Assembly: GCA_964035775.1 (NCBI GenBank) | Contig: OZ038313.1 | Location: 39,836,084-39,900,083 of the forward strand | Direction: 5' to 3' | DNA: 64,000 nucleotides | Source of the DNA: Osedax frankpressi | Taxonomy: Eukaryota > Annelida > Polychaeta > Sabellida > Siboglinidae | In this document: in pieces, positions 10,744 through 26,713 of the stretch | How the letters are laid out: each line of letters opens with the position of its first letter | How positions within the stretch are numbered: position 1 is the first letter of the stretch | Translations under genes and position numbers: made by a program | The notes under the pieces: generated by a model | Seen by the model: the letters and a program-made list of their open reading frames with translations, nothing else | What the model was told of the DNA's origin: nothing | The model's database searches: none

Positions 10744-13383
10744 ACTTGTAGTTATCACTTATAGTTATCACTTGTAGTTATCACATGTAGTTATCTTATG
10801 TAGTTATTACTTATAGTTATCACTTGTAGTTATCACATGTAGTTATCTTATGTAGTTATTACTTGTAGTTATCACATGTCATGTTATCATTTGTAGTTAT
10901 TACTTGTAGTTATCTCATGTAGTCATTACTAGTAGTTATCATTTGTAGTTATTACTTGTAGTTATCTCATGTAGTTATCTCATGTAGTTATTACTTGTAG
11001 TTATTACTTGTAGTTATCACATGTCATGTTATCATTTGTAGTTATTACTTGTAGTTATCTCATGTAGTCATTACTAGTAGTTATCACATGTAGTTATATC
11101 ATGTAGTTATTATTTGTAGAATCATTTGTAGTTATTACTTTTAGTTATCACTTGTAGTTATTACTTGTAGTTATCACATGTAGTTATCACTTGTATATAT
11201 CATTTGTAGTTATCAATTGTAGTTATTACTTGTAGTTATCTCATGTAGTTATTACTTGTAGTTATCTCATGTAGTTATTACATGTAGTTATCACATGTAG
11301 TTATCTCATGTAGTTATCACATGTAGTTATCTCATGTAGTTATTACTTGTAGTTATCACTTGTAGTTATCACATGTAGTTATCTTATGTAGTTATTACTT
11401 GTAGTTATTACTTGTAGTTATCACATGTCATGTTATCATTTGTAGTTATTACTTGTAGTTATCTCATGTAGTCATTACTAGTAGTTATCACATGTAGTTA
11501 TCGCTTGTAGTTATATCATGTAGTTATTATTTGTAGAATCATTTGTAGTTATTACTTTTAGTTATCACTTGTAGTTATTACGTGTAGATATCACTTGTAG
11601 TTATTACTTTTAGTTATCACTTGTAGTTATTACTTGTAGTTATCATTTGTAGTTATTACTTGTAGTTATCACTTGTAGTTATCACTTGTAGTTATCACTT
11701 GTAGTTATCATTTGTAGTTATCACTTGTAGTTATCACTTGTAGTTATCACTTGTAGTTATCACTTGTAGTTATCACTTGTAGTTATCACTTGTAGTTATC
11801 ACTTGTAGTTATCACTTGTAGTTATCACTTGTAGTTATCACTTGTAGTTATCACTTGTAGTTATATCATGTAGTTATTACTTGTAGTTATCATTTGTAGT
11901 TATTACTTGTAGTTATCTCATGTAGTTATTACTTGTAGTTATCACATGTAGTTATCTCATGCAGTTATTACTTGTAGTTATTACTTGTAGTTATTACTTG
12001 TAGTTATCACATGTAGTTATCACTTGTATTTATCACTTGTAGTTATCAATTGTAGTTATTACTTGTAGTTATCTCATGTAGTTATTACTTGTAGTTATCT
12101 CATGTAGTTATTACTTGTAGTTATCACATGTAGTTATCTCCTGTAGTTATTACTTGTAGTTATTACTTGTAGGTATTACTTGTAGTTATCACATGTAGTT
12201 ATCTCATGTAGTTATCACATGTAGTTATCTCATGTAGTTATTACTTGTAGTTATTACTTGTAGTTATCACACGTAGTTATCTCATGTAGTTATTACTTGT
12301 AGTTATCTAATGTAGTTATTACTTGTAGTTATTACTTGTAGTTATCACATGTAGTTATCACTTATATATATCATTTGTAGTTATCAATTGTAGTTATTAC
12401 TTGTAGTTATCTCATGTAGTTATTACTTGTAGTTATCTCATGTAGTTATTACTTGTAGTTATCACATGTAGTTATCTAATGTAGTTATTACTTGTAGTTA
12501 TTACTTGTAGTTATCATATGTGTTATCTCATGTAGTTATTACTTGTAGTTATCTCATGTAGTTATTACTTGTAGTTATCAATTGTAGTTATTACTTGTAG
12601 TTATCTCATGTAGTTATTACTTGTAGTTATCTCATGTAGTTATCACTTGTAGTTATCACATGTAGTTATTTGATGTAGTTATCACATGTAGTTATCATTT
12701 GTAGTTATTACTTGTAGTTATCATTTGTAGTTATCACTTGTATTTATCACTTGTAGTTATCTCTTGTAGTTATTGCTTGTAGTTATCATTTGTAGTTATC
12801 ATTTGTAGTTATCTCATGCAGTCATTACTTGTAGTTATTAATTGTAGTTATCACTTGTAGTTATTACTTGTAGTTATCACATGTAGTTATCTCCTCTGGT
12901 TATTACTTGTAGTTATTACTTGTAGTTATCACATGTAGTTATCTCATGTAGTTATCACATGTAGTTATCTCATGTAGATATTACTTGTAGTTATTACTTG
13001 TAGTTATCACATGTAGTTATCTCATGTAGTTATTACTTGTAGTTATCTCATGTAGTTATTACTTGTAGTTATTACTTATAGTTATCACTTGTAATTATAT
13101 CTTGTAGTTATCATTTGTAGTTATTACTTGTAATATCATTTGTAGTTATTACTTGTAGATATCACTTGTAGTTATCTCATGTAGTTATCACTTGTAGATA
13201 TCACTTGTAGTTATTACTTGTAGTTATCATTTGTAGTTATTACTTGTGGTTATCTCTTGTAGTTATTGCTTGTAGTTATCATTTGTAGTTATCACTTGTA
13301 GTTATCTCATGTAGTCATTACTTGTAGTTATCATTTGTAGTTATTACTTGTAGTTATCTCATGTAGTTATTACTTGTAGTTAT
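10004..13383. repeat. higher-order satellite block, about 3.38 kb, copy 1
   Basis: From the CTAATGTTG marker at 10004 to the one at 13384. The order of words, including paired ACATGTCATG units, a CTCA-CTCA doublet near 10970 and an unusual CTCCTCTGG unit at 12891, is repeated about 3.34-3.51 kb downstream. Boundaries are approximate, set at the shared marker. The first part overlaps the tail of the 3391-bp block. Confidence 0.8.
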
Positions 13384-16300
13384 CTAATGTTGTTATCTCA
13401 TGTAGTTATTACTTGTAGTTATCACTTGTAGTTATCACTTGTAGTTATCACTTGTAGTTATCACTTGTAGTTTTCACTTGTAGTTATCACTTGTAGTTAT
13501 CACTTGTAGTTATATCATGTAGTTATCACTTGTAGTTATCACTTGTAGTTATCACTTGTAGTTATCACTTGTAGTTATCACTTGTAGTTATATCATGTAG
13601 TTATTACTTATAGTTATCACTTGTAGTTATCACTTGTAGTTATCACTTGTAGTTATCACTTGTAGTTATCACTTGTAGTTATCATTTGTAGTTATCACTT
13701 GTAGTTATCACTTATAGTTATCACTTGTAGTTATCACTTGTAGTTATCACTTGTAGTTATCACTTGTAGTTATTACTTGTAGTTATTACTTGTAGAATCA
13801 TTTGTAGTTATTACTTGTAGTTATCACATGTAGTTATCGCTTGTAGTTATATCATGTAGTTATTATTTGTAGAATCATTTGTAGTTATTACTTTTAGTTA
13901 ACACTTGTAGTTATTACTTGTAGATATCACTTGTAGTTATTACTTTTAGTTATCACTTGTAGTTATTACTTGTAGTTATCATTTGTAGTTATTACTTGTA
14001 GTTATTACTTGTAGTTATTTAATGTAGTTATCACTTGTAGTTATCACTTGTAGATATCACTTGTAGTTATATCATGTAGTTATTACTTGTAGTTATCAAT
14101 TGTAGTTATCACTTGTAGTTATCACTTATAGTTATCACTTGTAGTTATCACATGTAGTTATCTTATGTAGTTATTACTTATAGTTATCACTTGTAGTTAT
14201 CACATGTAGTTATCTTATGTAGTTATTACTTGTAGTTATCACATGTCATGTTATCATTTGTAGTTATTACTTGTAGTTATCTCATGTAGTCATTACTAGT
14301 AGTTATCATTTGTAGTTATTACTTGTAGTTATCTCATGTAGTTATCTCATGTAGTTATTACTTGTAGTTATTACTTGTAGTTATCACATGTCATGTTATC
14401 ATTTGTAGTTATTACTTGTAGTTATCTCATGTAGTCATTACTAGTAGTTATCACATGTAGTTATATCATGTAGTTATTATTTGTAGAATCATTTGTAGTT
14501 ATTACTTTTAGTTATCACTTGTAGTTATTACTTGTAGTTATCACATGTAGTTATCACTTGTATATATCATTTGTAGTTATCAATTGTAGTTATTACTTGT
14601 AGTTATCTCATGTAGTTATTACTTGTAGTTATCTCATGTAGTTATTACATGTAGTTATCACATGTAGTTATCTCATGTAGTTATCACATGTAGTTATCTC
14701 ATGTAGTTATTACTTGTAGTTATCACTTGTAGTTATCACATGTAGTTATCTTATGTAGTTATTACTTGTAGTTATTACTTGTAGTTATCACATGTCATGT
14801 TATCATTTGTAGTTATTACTTGTAGTTATCTCATGTAGTCATTACTAGTAGTTATCACATGTAGTTATCGCTTGTAGTTATATCATGTAGTTATTATTTG
14901 TAGAATCATTTGTAGTTATTAATTTTAGTTATTACTTGTAGTTATTACGTGTAGATATCACTTGTAGTTATTACTTTTAGTTATCACTTGTAGTTATTAC
15001 TTGTAGTTATCATTTGTAGTTATTACTTGTAGTTATTTAATGTAGTTATCACTTGTAGTTATCACTTGTAGTTATCACTTGTAGTTATCATTTGTAGTTA
15101 TCACTTGTAGTTATCACTTGTAGTTATCACTTGTAGTTATCACTTGTAGTTATCACTTGTAGTTATCACTTGTAGTTATCACTTGTAGTTATCACTTGTA
15201 GTTATCACTTGTAGTTATCACTTGTAGTTATATCATATAGTTATTACTTGTAGTTATCATTTGTAGTTATTACTTGTAGTTATCTCATGTAGTTATTACT
15301 TGTAGTTATCACATGTAGTTATCTCATGCAGTTATTACTTGTAGTTATTACTTGTAGTTATTACTTGTAGTTATCACATGTAGTTATCACTTGTATTTAT
15401 CACTTGTAGTTATCAATTGTAGTTATTACTTGTAGTTATCTCATGTAGTTATTACTTGTAGTTATCTCATGTAGTTATTACTTGTAGTTATCACATGTAG
15501 TTATCTCCTGTAGTTATTACTTGTAGTTATTACTTGTAGGTATTACTTGTAGTTATCACATGTAGTTATCTCATGTAGTTATCACATGTAGTTATCTCAT
15601 GTAGTTATTACTTGTAGTTATTACTTGTAGTTATCACACGTAGTTACCTCATGTAGTTATTACTTGTAGTTATTACTTGTAGTTATTACTTGTAGTTATT
15701 ACTTGTAGTTATCACATGTAGTTATCACTTCTATATATCATTTGTAGTTATCAATTGTAGTTATTACTTGTAGTTATCTCATGTAGTTATTACTTGTAGT
15801 TATCTCATGTAGTTATTACTTGTAGTTATCACATGTAGTTATCTAATGTAGTTATTACTTGTAGTTATTACTTGTAGTTATCATATGTGTTATCTCATGT
15901 AGTTATTACTTGTAGTTATCTCATGTAGTTATTACTTGTAGTTATCAATTGTAGTTATCACTTGTAGTTATCTCATGTAGTTATTACTTGTAGTTATCTC
16001 ATGTAGTTATCACTTGTAGTTATCACATGTAGTTATTTGATGTAGTTATCACATGTAGTTATCATTTGTAGTTATTACTTGTAGTTATCATTTGTAGTTA
16101 TCACTTGTATTTATCACTTGTAGTTATCTCTTGTAGTTATTGCTTGTAGTTATCATTTGTAGTTATCATTTGTAGTTATCTCATGCAGTCATTACTTGTA
16201 GTTATTACTTGTAGTTATCACATGTAGTTATCTCCTCTGGTTATTACTTGTAGTTATTACTTGTAGTTATCACATGTAGTTATCTCATGTAGTTATCACA

Positions 16301-16893
16301 TGTAGTTATCTCATGTAGATATTAATTGTAGTTATTACTTGTAGTTATCACATGTAGTTATCTCATGTAGTTATTACTTGTAGTTATCTCATGTAGTTAT
16401 TACTTGTAGTTATTACTTATAGTTATCACTTGTAATTATATCTTGTAGTTATCATTTGTAGTTATTACTTGTAATATCATTTGTAGTTATTACTTGTAGA
16501 TATCACTTGTAGTTATCTCATGTAGTTATCACTTGTAGATATCACTTGTAGTTATCACTTATAGTTATCACTTGTAGTTATCACTTGTAGTTATCACTTG
16601 TAGTTATCACTTGTAGTTATCACTTGTAGTTATCACTTGTAGTTATCACTTGTAGTTAGTACTTGTAGTTATCACTTGTAGTTATTACTTGTAGTTATCA
16701 CTTGTAGTTATTACTTGTAGTTATTACTTGTAGTTATCATTTGTAGTTATTACTTGTATTTATCTCTTGTAGTTATTGCTTGTAGTTATCATTTGTAGTT
16801 ATCACTTGTAGTTATCTCATGTAGTCATTACTTGTAGTTATCATTTGTAGTTATTACTTGTAGTTATCTCATGTAGTTATTACTTGTAGTTAT
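13384..16893. repeat. higher-order satellite block, about 3.51 kb, copy 2
   Basis: Second copy of the preceding block. TTTAATG is at 14018 (10651 in copy 1), CTCCTCTGG at 16232 (12891 in copy 1). The changing offset (3341-3510 bp) reflects gains and losses of units, mostly in CACT runs and at 14920-15700. Confidence 0.8.
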
Positions 16894-16928
16894 CTAATGT
16901 TGTTATCTCATGTAGTTATTACTTGTAG

Positions 16929-17188
16929 TTATCACTTGTAGTTATCACTTGTAGTTATCACTTGTAGTTATCACTTGTAGTTATCACTTGTAGTTATCAC
17001 TTGTAGTCATCACTTGTAGTTATCACTTGTAGTTATCACTTGTAGTTATCACTTGTAGTTATCACTTGTAGTTATCACTTGTAGTTATCACTTGTAGTTA
17101 TCACTTGTAGTTATCACTTGTAGTTATCACTTGTAGTTATCACTTGTAGTTATCACTTGTAGTTATCACTTGTAGTTATCACTTGTAG
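16929..17188. repeat. homogeneous CACT run, 20 units
   Basis: Twenty consecutive TTATCACTTGTAG-type units (one altered to GTCATCACT near 17007) between the flanking words CTAA-CTCA-TACT on the left and ATCA-TACT on the right. Confidence 0.85.
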
Positions 17189-20100
17189 TTATATCATGTA
17201 GTTATTACTTGTAGTTATCACTTGTAGTTATCACTTGTAGTTATCTCATGTAGTTATTACTTGTAGTTATCTCATGTAGCTATCACTTGTAGTTATCACA
17301 TGTAGTTATTTGATGTAGTTATCACATGTAGTTATCATTTGTAGTTATTACTTGTAGTTATCATTTGTAGTTATCACTTGTATTTATCACTTGTAGTTAT
17401 CTCTTGTAGTTATTGCTTGTAGTTATCATTTGTAGTTATCATTTGTAGTTATCTCATGTAGTCATTACTTGTAGTTATTAATTGTACTTATCACTTGTAG
17501 TTATTACTTGTAGTTATCACATGTAGTTATCTCCTGTAGTTATTACTTGTAGTTATTACTTGTAGTTATCACATGTAGTTATCTCATGTAGTTATCACAT
17601 GTAGTTATCTCATGTAGATATTACTTGTAGTTATTACTTGTAGTTATCACATGTAGTTATCTCATGTAGTTATTACTTGTAGTTATCTCATGTAGTTATT
17701 ACTTGTAGTTATTACTTGTAGTTATCACTTGTAATTATATCTTGTAATTATCATTTGTAGTTATTATTTGTAATATCATTTGTAGTTATTACTTGTAGAT
17801 ATCACTTGTAGTTATCTCATGTAGTTATCACTTGTAGATATCACTTGTAGTTATCACTTATAGTTATCACTTGTAGTTATCACTTGTAGTTATCACTTGT
17901 AGTTATCACTTGTAGTTATCACTTGTAGTTATCACTTGTAGTTATTACTTGTAGTTATCATTTGTAGTTATTACTTGTAGTTATCTCTTGTAGTTATTGC
18001 TTGTAGTTATCATTTGTAGTTATCACTTGTAGTTATCTCATGTGTCATTACTTGTAGTTATCATTTGTAGTTATTACTTGTAGTTATCTCATGTAGTTAT
18101 TACTTGTAGTTATCTAATGTTGTTATCTCATGTAGTTATTACTTGTAGTTATCACTTGTAGTTATCACTTGTAGTTATCACTTGTAGTTATCACTTGTAG
18201 TTATCACTTGTAGTTATCACTTGTAGTTATCACTTGTAGTTATCACTTGTAGTTATCACTTGTAGTTATCACTTGTAGTTATCACTTGTAGTTATCACTT
18301 GTAGTTATCACTTGTAGTTATCACTTGTAGTTATCACTTGTAGTTATCACTTGTAGTTATATCATGTAGTTATTACTTGTAGTTATCACTTGTAGTTATC
18401 ACTTGTAGTTATCACTTGTAGTTATCACTTGTAGTTATCACTTGTAGTTATCATTTGTAGTTATCACTTGTAGTTATCACTTATAGTTATCACTTGTAGT
18501 TATCACTTGTAGTTATCACTTGTAGTTATCACTTGTAGTTATTACTTGTAGTTATTACTTGTAGAATCATTTGTAGTTATTACTTGTAGTTATCACATGT
18601 AGTTATCGCTTGTAGTTATATCATGTAGTTATTATTTGTAGAATCATTTGTAGTTATTACTTTTAGTTAACACTTGTAGTTATTACTTGTAGATATCACT
18701 TGTAGTTATTACTTTTAGTTATCACTTGTAGTTATTACTTGTAGTTATCATTTGTAGTTATTACTTGTAGTTATTTAATGTAGTTATCACTTGTAGTTAT
18801 CACTTGTAGATATCACTTGTAGTTATATCATGTAGTTATTACTTGTAGTTATCAATTGTAGTTATCACTTGTAGTTATCACTTATAGTTATCACTTGTAG
18901 TTATCACATGTAGTTATCTTATGTAGTTATTACTTATAGTTATCACTTGTAGTTATCACATGTCATGTTATCATTTGTAGTTATTACTTGTAGTTATATC
19001 ATGTAGTTATTATTTGTAGAATCATTTGTAGTTATTACTTTTAGTTATCACTTGTAGTTATTACGTGTAGATATCACTTGTAGTTATTACTTTTAGTTAT
19101 CACTTGTAGTTATTACTTGTAGTTATCATTTGTAGTTATTACTTGTAATTATTTAATGTAGTTATCACTTGTAGTTATCACTTGTAGTTATTACTTGTAG
19201 TTATATCATGTAGTTATCCATGTAGTTATTACTTGTAGTTATTACTTGTAGTTATCACATGTCATGTTATCATTTGTAGTTATTACTTGTAGTTATCTCA
19301 TGTAGTCATTACTAGTAGTTATCATTTGTAGTTATTACTTGTAGTTATATCATGTAGTTATCTCATGTAGTTATTACTTGTAGTTATTACTTGTAGTTAT
19401 CACATGTCATGTTATCATTTGTAGTTATTACTTGTAGTTATCTCATGTAGTCATTACTAGTAGTTATCACATGTAGTTATATCATGTAGTTATTATTTGT
19501 AGAATCATTTGTAGTTATTACTTTTAGTTATCACTTGTAGTTATTACTTGTAGTTATCACATGTAGTTATCACTTGTATATATCATTTGTAGTTATCAAT
19601 TGTAGTTATTACTTGTAGTTATATCATGTAGTTATTACTTGTAGTTATCTCATGTAGTTATTACATGTAGTTATCACATGTAGTTATCTCATGTAGTTAT
19701 CACATGTAGTTATCTCATGTAGTTATTACTTGTAGTTATCACTTGTAGTTATCACATGTAGTTATCTTATGTAGTTATTACTTGTAGTTATTACTTGTAG
19801 TTATCACATGTCATGTTATCATTTGTAGTTATTACTTGTAGTTATATCATGTAGTTATTATTTGTAGAATCATTTGTAGTTATTACTTTTAGTTATCACT
19901 TGTAGTTATTACGTGTAGATATCACTTGTAGTTATTACTTTTAGTTATCACTTGTAGTTATTACTTGTAGTTATCATTTGTAGTTATTACTTGTAATTAT
20001 TTAATGTAGTTATCACTTGTAGTTATCACTTGTAGTTATCACTTGTAGTTATCACTTATAGTTATCACTTGTAGTTATCACTTGTAGTTATCACTTGTAG

Positions 20101-23100
20101 TTATCACTTGTAGTTATCACTTGTAGTTATCACTTGTAGTTATTTGATGTAGTTATCACTTGTAGTTATCACTTGTAGTTATATCATGTAGTTATTACTT
20201 GTAGTTATCATTTGTAGTTATTACTTGTAGTTATCTCATGTAGTTATTACTTGTAGTTATCACATGTAGTTATCTCATGTAGTTATTACTTGTAGTTATT
20301 ACTTGTAGTTATCACAGGTAGTTATCACTTGTATTTATCACATGTAGTTATCAATTGTAGTTATCTCATGTAGTTATTACTTTTAGTTATCATTTGTAGT
20401 TATTACTTGTAGTTATTACTTGTAGTTATTACTTGTAGTTATCACATGTAGTTATCACTTGTATTTATCACTTGTAGTTATCAATTGTAGTTATTACTTG
20501 TAGTTATCTCATGTAGTTATTACTTGTAGTTATCACATGTAGTTATCTCCTGTAGTTATTACTTGTAGTTATCACATGTAGTTATCTCATGTAGTTATCA
20601 CATGTAGTTATCTCATATAGTTATTACTTGTAGTTATTACTTGTAGTTATCACACGTAGTTATCTCATGTAGTTATTACTTGTAGTTATCTCATGTAGTT
20701 ATTACTTGTAGTTATTACTTGTAGTTATCACATGTAGTTATCACTTATATATATCATTTGTAGTTATCAATTGTAGTTATTACTTGTTGTTATCTCATGT
20801 AGTTATTACTTGTAGTTATCACACGTAGTTATCTCATGTAGTTATTACTTGTAGTTATCTCATGTAGTTATTACTTGTAGTTATTACTTGTAGTTATCAC
20901 ATGTAGTTATCACTTATATATATCATTTGTAGTTATCAATTGTAGTTATTACTTGTTGTTATCTCATGTAGTTATTACTTGTAGTTATCTCATGTAATTA
21001 TTACTTGTAGTTATCACATGTAGTTATCTCATGTAGTTATTACTTGTAGTTATTACTTGTAGTTATTACTTGTAGTTATTACTTGTAGTTATCACATGTA
21101 GTTATCACTTGTATTTATCACTTGTAGTTATCAATTGTAGTTATTACTTGTAGTTATCTCATGTAGTTATTACTTGTAGTTATCTCATGTAGTTATTACT
21201 TGTAGTTATCACATGTAGTTATCTCCTGTAGTTATTACTTGTAGTTATTACTTGTAGGTATTACTTGTAGTTATCACATGTAGTTATCTCATGTAGTTAT
21301 CCATGTAGTTATCTCATGTAGTTATTACTTGTAGTTATTACTTGTAGTTATCACACGTAGTTATCTCATGTAGTTATTACTTGTAGTTATCTCATGTAGT
21401 TATTACTTGTAGTTATTACTTGTAGTTATCACATGTAGTTATCACTTATATATATCATTTGTAGTTATCAATTGTAGTTATTACTTGTAGTTATCTCATG
21501 TAGTTATTACTTGTAGTTATCTCATGTAGTAATTACTTGTAGTTATCACATGTAGTTATCTAATGTAGTTATTACTTGTAGTTATTACTTGTAGTTATCA
21601 TATGTGTTATCTCATGTAGTTATTACTTGTAGTTATCACATGTAATTATCTCATGTAGTTATTACTTGTAGTTATTACTTGTAGTTATCACATGTAGTTA
21701 TATCATGTAGTTATTACTTGTAGTTATCTCATGTAGTTATTACTTGTAGTTATCACTTGTAGTTATCACTTGTAGTTATCACTTGTAGTTATCACTTGTA
21801 GTTATTTAATGTAGTTATCACTTGTAGTTATCACTTGTAGTTATCACGTGTAGTTATCACGTGTAGTTATCACTTGTAGTTATCTCTTGTAGTTATTGCT
21901 TGTAGTTATCATTTGTAGTTATCACTTGTAGTTATCTCATGTAGTCATTACTTGTAGTTATCATTTGTAGTTATTACTTGTAGTTATCACATGTAGTTAT
22001 CTCCTGTAGTTATTACTTGTAGTTATTACTTGTAGTTATCATTTGTAGTTATCTCATGTAGTTATCACATGTAGTTATCTCGTGTAGTTATTACTTGTAG
22101 TTATTACTTGTAGTTATCACATGTAGTTATCTCATGTAGTTATTACTTGTAGTTATCTCATGTAGTTATTACTTGTAGTTATTACTTGTAGTTATCACTT
22201 GTAATTATATCTTGTAGTTATCATTTGTAGTTATTACTCTTAATATCATTTGTAGTTATTACATGTAGTTATCACTTGTAGTTATCTCATGTGGTTATCA
22301 CGTGTAGATATCACTTGTAGTTATCACTTGTAGTTATCACTTGTAGTTATCATTTGTAGTTATCACTTGTAGTTATCACTTGTAGTTATCACTTGTAGTT
22401 ATCACTTGTAGTTATCACTTGTAGTTATCATTTGTAGTTATATCATGTAGTTATCACTTGTAGTTATCACTTGTAGTTATCACTTGTAGTTAGTACTTGT
22501 AGTTATCACTTGTACTTATTACTTGTAGTTATCACTTGTAGTTATTACTTGTAGTTATCATTTGTAGTTATCACTTGTAGTTATCACTTGTAGTTAACTC
22601 TTGTAGTTATCACTTGTAGTTATCACTTGTAGTTATCAATTGTAGTTATCACTTGTAGTTATCACTTGTAGTTATCACTTGTAGTTATCACTTGTAGTTA
22701 TCTAATGTTGTTATCTCATGTAGTTATTACTTGTAGTTATCATTTGTAGTTAGCACTTGTAGTTATCACTTGTAGTTATCACTTGTAGTTATTTGATGTA
22801 GTTATCACTTGTATTTATCACATGTAGTTATTACTTGTAGTTATCACATGTAGTTATCTCATGTAATTATTACTTGTAGTTATCTCATGTAGTTATTTCT
22901 TGTAGTTATTACTTGTAGTTATTACTTGTAGTTATCACATGTAGTTATCACTTGTATTTATCACTTGTAGTTATCAATTGTAGTTATTACTTGTAGTTAT
23001 CTCATGTAGTTATTACTTGTAGTTATCTCATGTAGTTATTACTTGTAGTTATCACATGTAGTTATCTCCTGTAGTTATTACTTGTAGTTATTACTTGTAG

Positions 23101-23121
23101 TTATCACATGTTGTTATCTCA

Positions 23122-24917
23122 TGTAGTTATCACATGTAGTTATCTCATGTAGTTATTACTTGTAGTTATTACTTGTAGTTATCACATGTAGTTATCTCAT
23201 GTAGTTATTACTTGTAGTTATCTCATGTAGTTATTACTTGTAGTTATTACTTGTAGTTATCACATGTAGTTATCACTTGTATATATCATTTGTAGTTATC
23301 AATTGTAGTTATTACTTGTAGTTATCTCATGTAGTTATTACTTGTAGTTATCTCATGTAATTATTACTTGTAGTTATCTCATGTAGTTATTACTTGTAGT
23401 TATCACAGGTTGTTATCTCATGTAGTTATTACTTGTAGTTATTACTTGTAGTTATCATATGTGTTATCTCATGTAGTTATTACTTGTAGTTATCTCATGT
23501 AGTTATTACTTGTAGTTATCAATTGTAGTTATCACTAGTAGTTATCTCATGTAGTTATTACTTGTAGTTATCTCATGTAGTTATCACTTGTAGTTATCAC
23601 TTGTAGTTATCACTTGTAGTTATCACTTGTAGTTATCACTTGTAGTTATCACTTGTAGTTATCACTTGTAGTTATCACTTGTAGTTATCATATGTGTTAT
23701 CTCATGTAGTTATTACTTGTAGTTATCTCATGTAGTTATAACTTGTAGTTATCAATTGTAGTTATCACTAGTAGTTATCTCATGTAGTTATTACTTGTAG
23801 TTATCTCATGTAGTTATCACTTGTAGTTATATCATGTAGTTATTACTTGTAGTTATCAATTGTAGTTATTACTTGTAGTTATCTCATGTAGTTATTACTT
23901 GTAGTTATCACATGTAGTTATCACTTGTAGTTATCACTTATAGTTATCACTTGTATTTATCACATGTAGTTATCTTATGTAGTTTTTACTTGTAGTTATC
24001 ACATGTCATGTTAGCATTTGTAGTTATTACTTGTAGTTATCTCATATAGTCATTACTAGTAGTTATCATTTGTAGTTATTACTTGTAGTTATCTCATGTA
24101 GTTATCTCATGTAGTTATTACTTGTAGTTATTACTTGTAGTTATCACATGTCATGTTATCATTTGTAGTTATTACTTGTAGTTATCTCATGTAGTCATTA
24201 CTAGTAGTTATCACATGTAGTTATCGCTTGTAGTTATATCATGTAGTTATTATTTGTAGAATCATTTGTAGTTATTACTTTTAGTTATCACTTGTAGTTA
24301 TTACTTGTAGTTATCACATGTAGTTATCACTTGTATATATCATTTGTAGTTATCAATTGTAGTTATTACTTGTAGTTATCTCATGTAGTTATTACTTGTA
24401 GTTTTCACATGTAGTTATCTCATGTAGTTATTACTTATAGTTATCACTTGTAGTTATCACATGTAGTTATCTTATGTAGTTATTACTTGTAGTTATCACA
24501 TGTCATGTTATCATTTGTAGTTATTACTTGTAGTTATCTCATGTAGTCATTACTAGTAGTTATCACATGTAGTTATCGCTTGTAGTTATATCATGTAGTA
24601 ATTATTTGTAGAATCATTTGTAGTTATTACTTTTAGTTATCACTTGTAGTTATTACTTGTAGTTATCATTTGTAGTTATTACTTGTAGTTATTTAATGTA
24701 GTTATCACTTGTAGTTATCACTTGTAGTTATCACTTGTAGTTATCACTTGTAGTTATCACTTGTAGTTATCACTTGTAGTTATCATTTGTAGTTATCACT
24801 TGTAGTTATCACTTGTAGTTATCACTTGTAGTTATCACTTGTAGTTATCACTTGTAGTTATCACTTGTAGTTATCACTTGTAGTTATCACTTGTAGTTAT
24901 CACTTGTAGTTATCACT
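23122..24917. repeat. higher-order satellite block, 1796 bp, copy 1
   Basis: Repeated 1796 bp downstream. The landmarks ATAAC (23738/25534), TTAGC (24011/25807) and the TAGTAATT variant (24596/26392) have an identical offset. The match extends from about 23122 to 24915, nearly equal to the period, so the copies are adjacent. Confidence 0.9.
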
Positions 24918-26713
24918 TGTAGTTATCACATGTAGTTATCTCATGTAGTTATTACTTGTAGTTATTACTTGTAGTTATCACATGTAGTTATCTCATGTAG
25001 TTATTACTTGTAGTTATCTCATGTAGTTATTACTTGTAGTTATTACTTGTAGTTATCACATGTAGTTATCACTTGTATATATCATTTGTAGTTATCAATT
25101 GTAGTTATTACTTGTAGTTATCTCATGTAGTTATTACTTGTAGTTATCTCATGTAATTATTACTTGTAGTTATCTCATGTAGTTATTACTTGTAGTTATC
25201 ACAGGTTGTTATCTCATGTAGTTATTACTTGTAGTTATTACTTGTAGTTATCATATGTGTTATCTCATGTAGTTATTACTTGTAGTTATCTCATGTAGTT
25301 ATTACTTGTAGTTATCAATTGTAGTTATCACTAGTAGTTATCTCATGTAGTTATTACTTGTAGTTATCTCATGTAGTTATCACTTGTAGTTATCACTTGT
25401 AGTTATCACTTGTAGTTATCACTTGTAGTTATCACTTGTAGTTATCACTTGTAGTTATCACTTGTAGTTATCACTTGTAGTTATCATATGTGTTATCTCA
25501 TGTAGTTATTACTTGTAGTTATCTCATGTAGTTATAACTTGTAGTTATCAATTGTAGTTATCACTAGTAGTTATCTCATGTAGTTATTACTTGTAGTTAT
25601 CTCATGTAGTTATCACTTGTAGTTATATCATGTAGTTATTACTTGTAGTTATCAATTGTAGTTATTACTTGTAGTTATCTCATGTAGTTATTACTTGTAG
25701 TTATCACATGTAGTTATCACTTGTAGTTATCACTTATAGTTATCACTTGTATTTATCACATGTAGTTATCTTATGTAGTTTTTACTTGTAGTTATCACAT
25801 GTCATGTTAGCATTTGTAGTTATTACTTGTAGTTATCTCATATAGTCATTACTAGTAGTTATCATTTGTAGTTATTACTTGTAGTTATCTCATGTAGTTA
25901 TCTCATGTAGTTATTACTTGTAGTTATTACTTGTAGTTATCACATGTCATGTTATCATTTGTAGTTATTACTTGTAGTTATCTCATGTAGTCATTACTAG
26001 TAGTTATCACATGTAGTTATCGCTTGTAGTTATATCATGTAGTTATTATTTGTAGAATCATTTGTAGTTATTACTTTTAGTTATCACTTGTAGTTATTAC
26101 TTGTAGTTATCACATGTAGTTATCACTTGTATATATCATTTGTAGTTATCAATTGTAGTTATTACTTGTAGTTATCTCATGTAGTTATTACTTGTAGTTT
26201 TCACATGTAGTTATCTCATGTAGTTATTACTTATAGTTATCACTTGTAGTTATCACATGTAGTTATCTTATGTAGTTATTACTTGTAGTTATCACATGTC
26301 ATGTTATCATTTGTAGTTATTACTTGTAGTTATCTCATGTAGTCATTACTAGTAGTTATCACATGTAGTTATCGCTTGTAGTTATATCATGTAGTAATTA
26401 TTTGTAGAATCATTTGTAGTTATTACTTTTAGTTATCACTTGTAGTTATTACTTGTAGTTATCATTTGTAGTTATTACTTGTAGTTATTTAATGTAGTTA
26501 TCACTTGTAGTTATCACTTGTAGTTATCACTTGTAGTTATCACTTGTAGTTATCACTTGTAGTTATCACTTGTAGTTATCATTTGTAGTTATCACTTGTA
26601 GTTATCACTTGTAGTTATCACTTGTAGTTATCACTTGTAGTTATCACTTGTAGTTATCACTTGTAGTTATCACTTGTAGTTATCACTTGTAGTTATCACT
26701 TGTAGTTATCATT
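24918..26713. repeat. higher-order satellite block, 1796 bp, copy 2
   Basis: Second copy of the 1796-bp block. It is also the start of a longer tract repeated at +2602 bp, so it took part in a second, larger duplication (TTAGC 25807 to 28409, ATAAC 25534 to 28136, TAGTA 26392 to 28994). Confidence 0.9.
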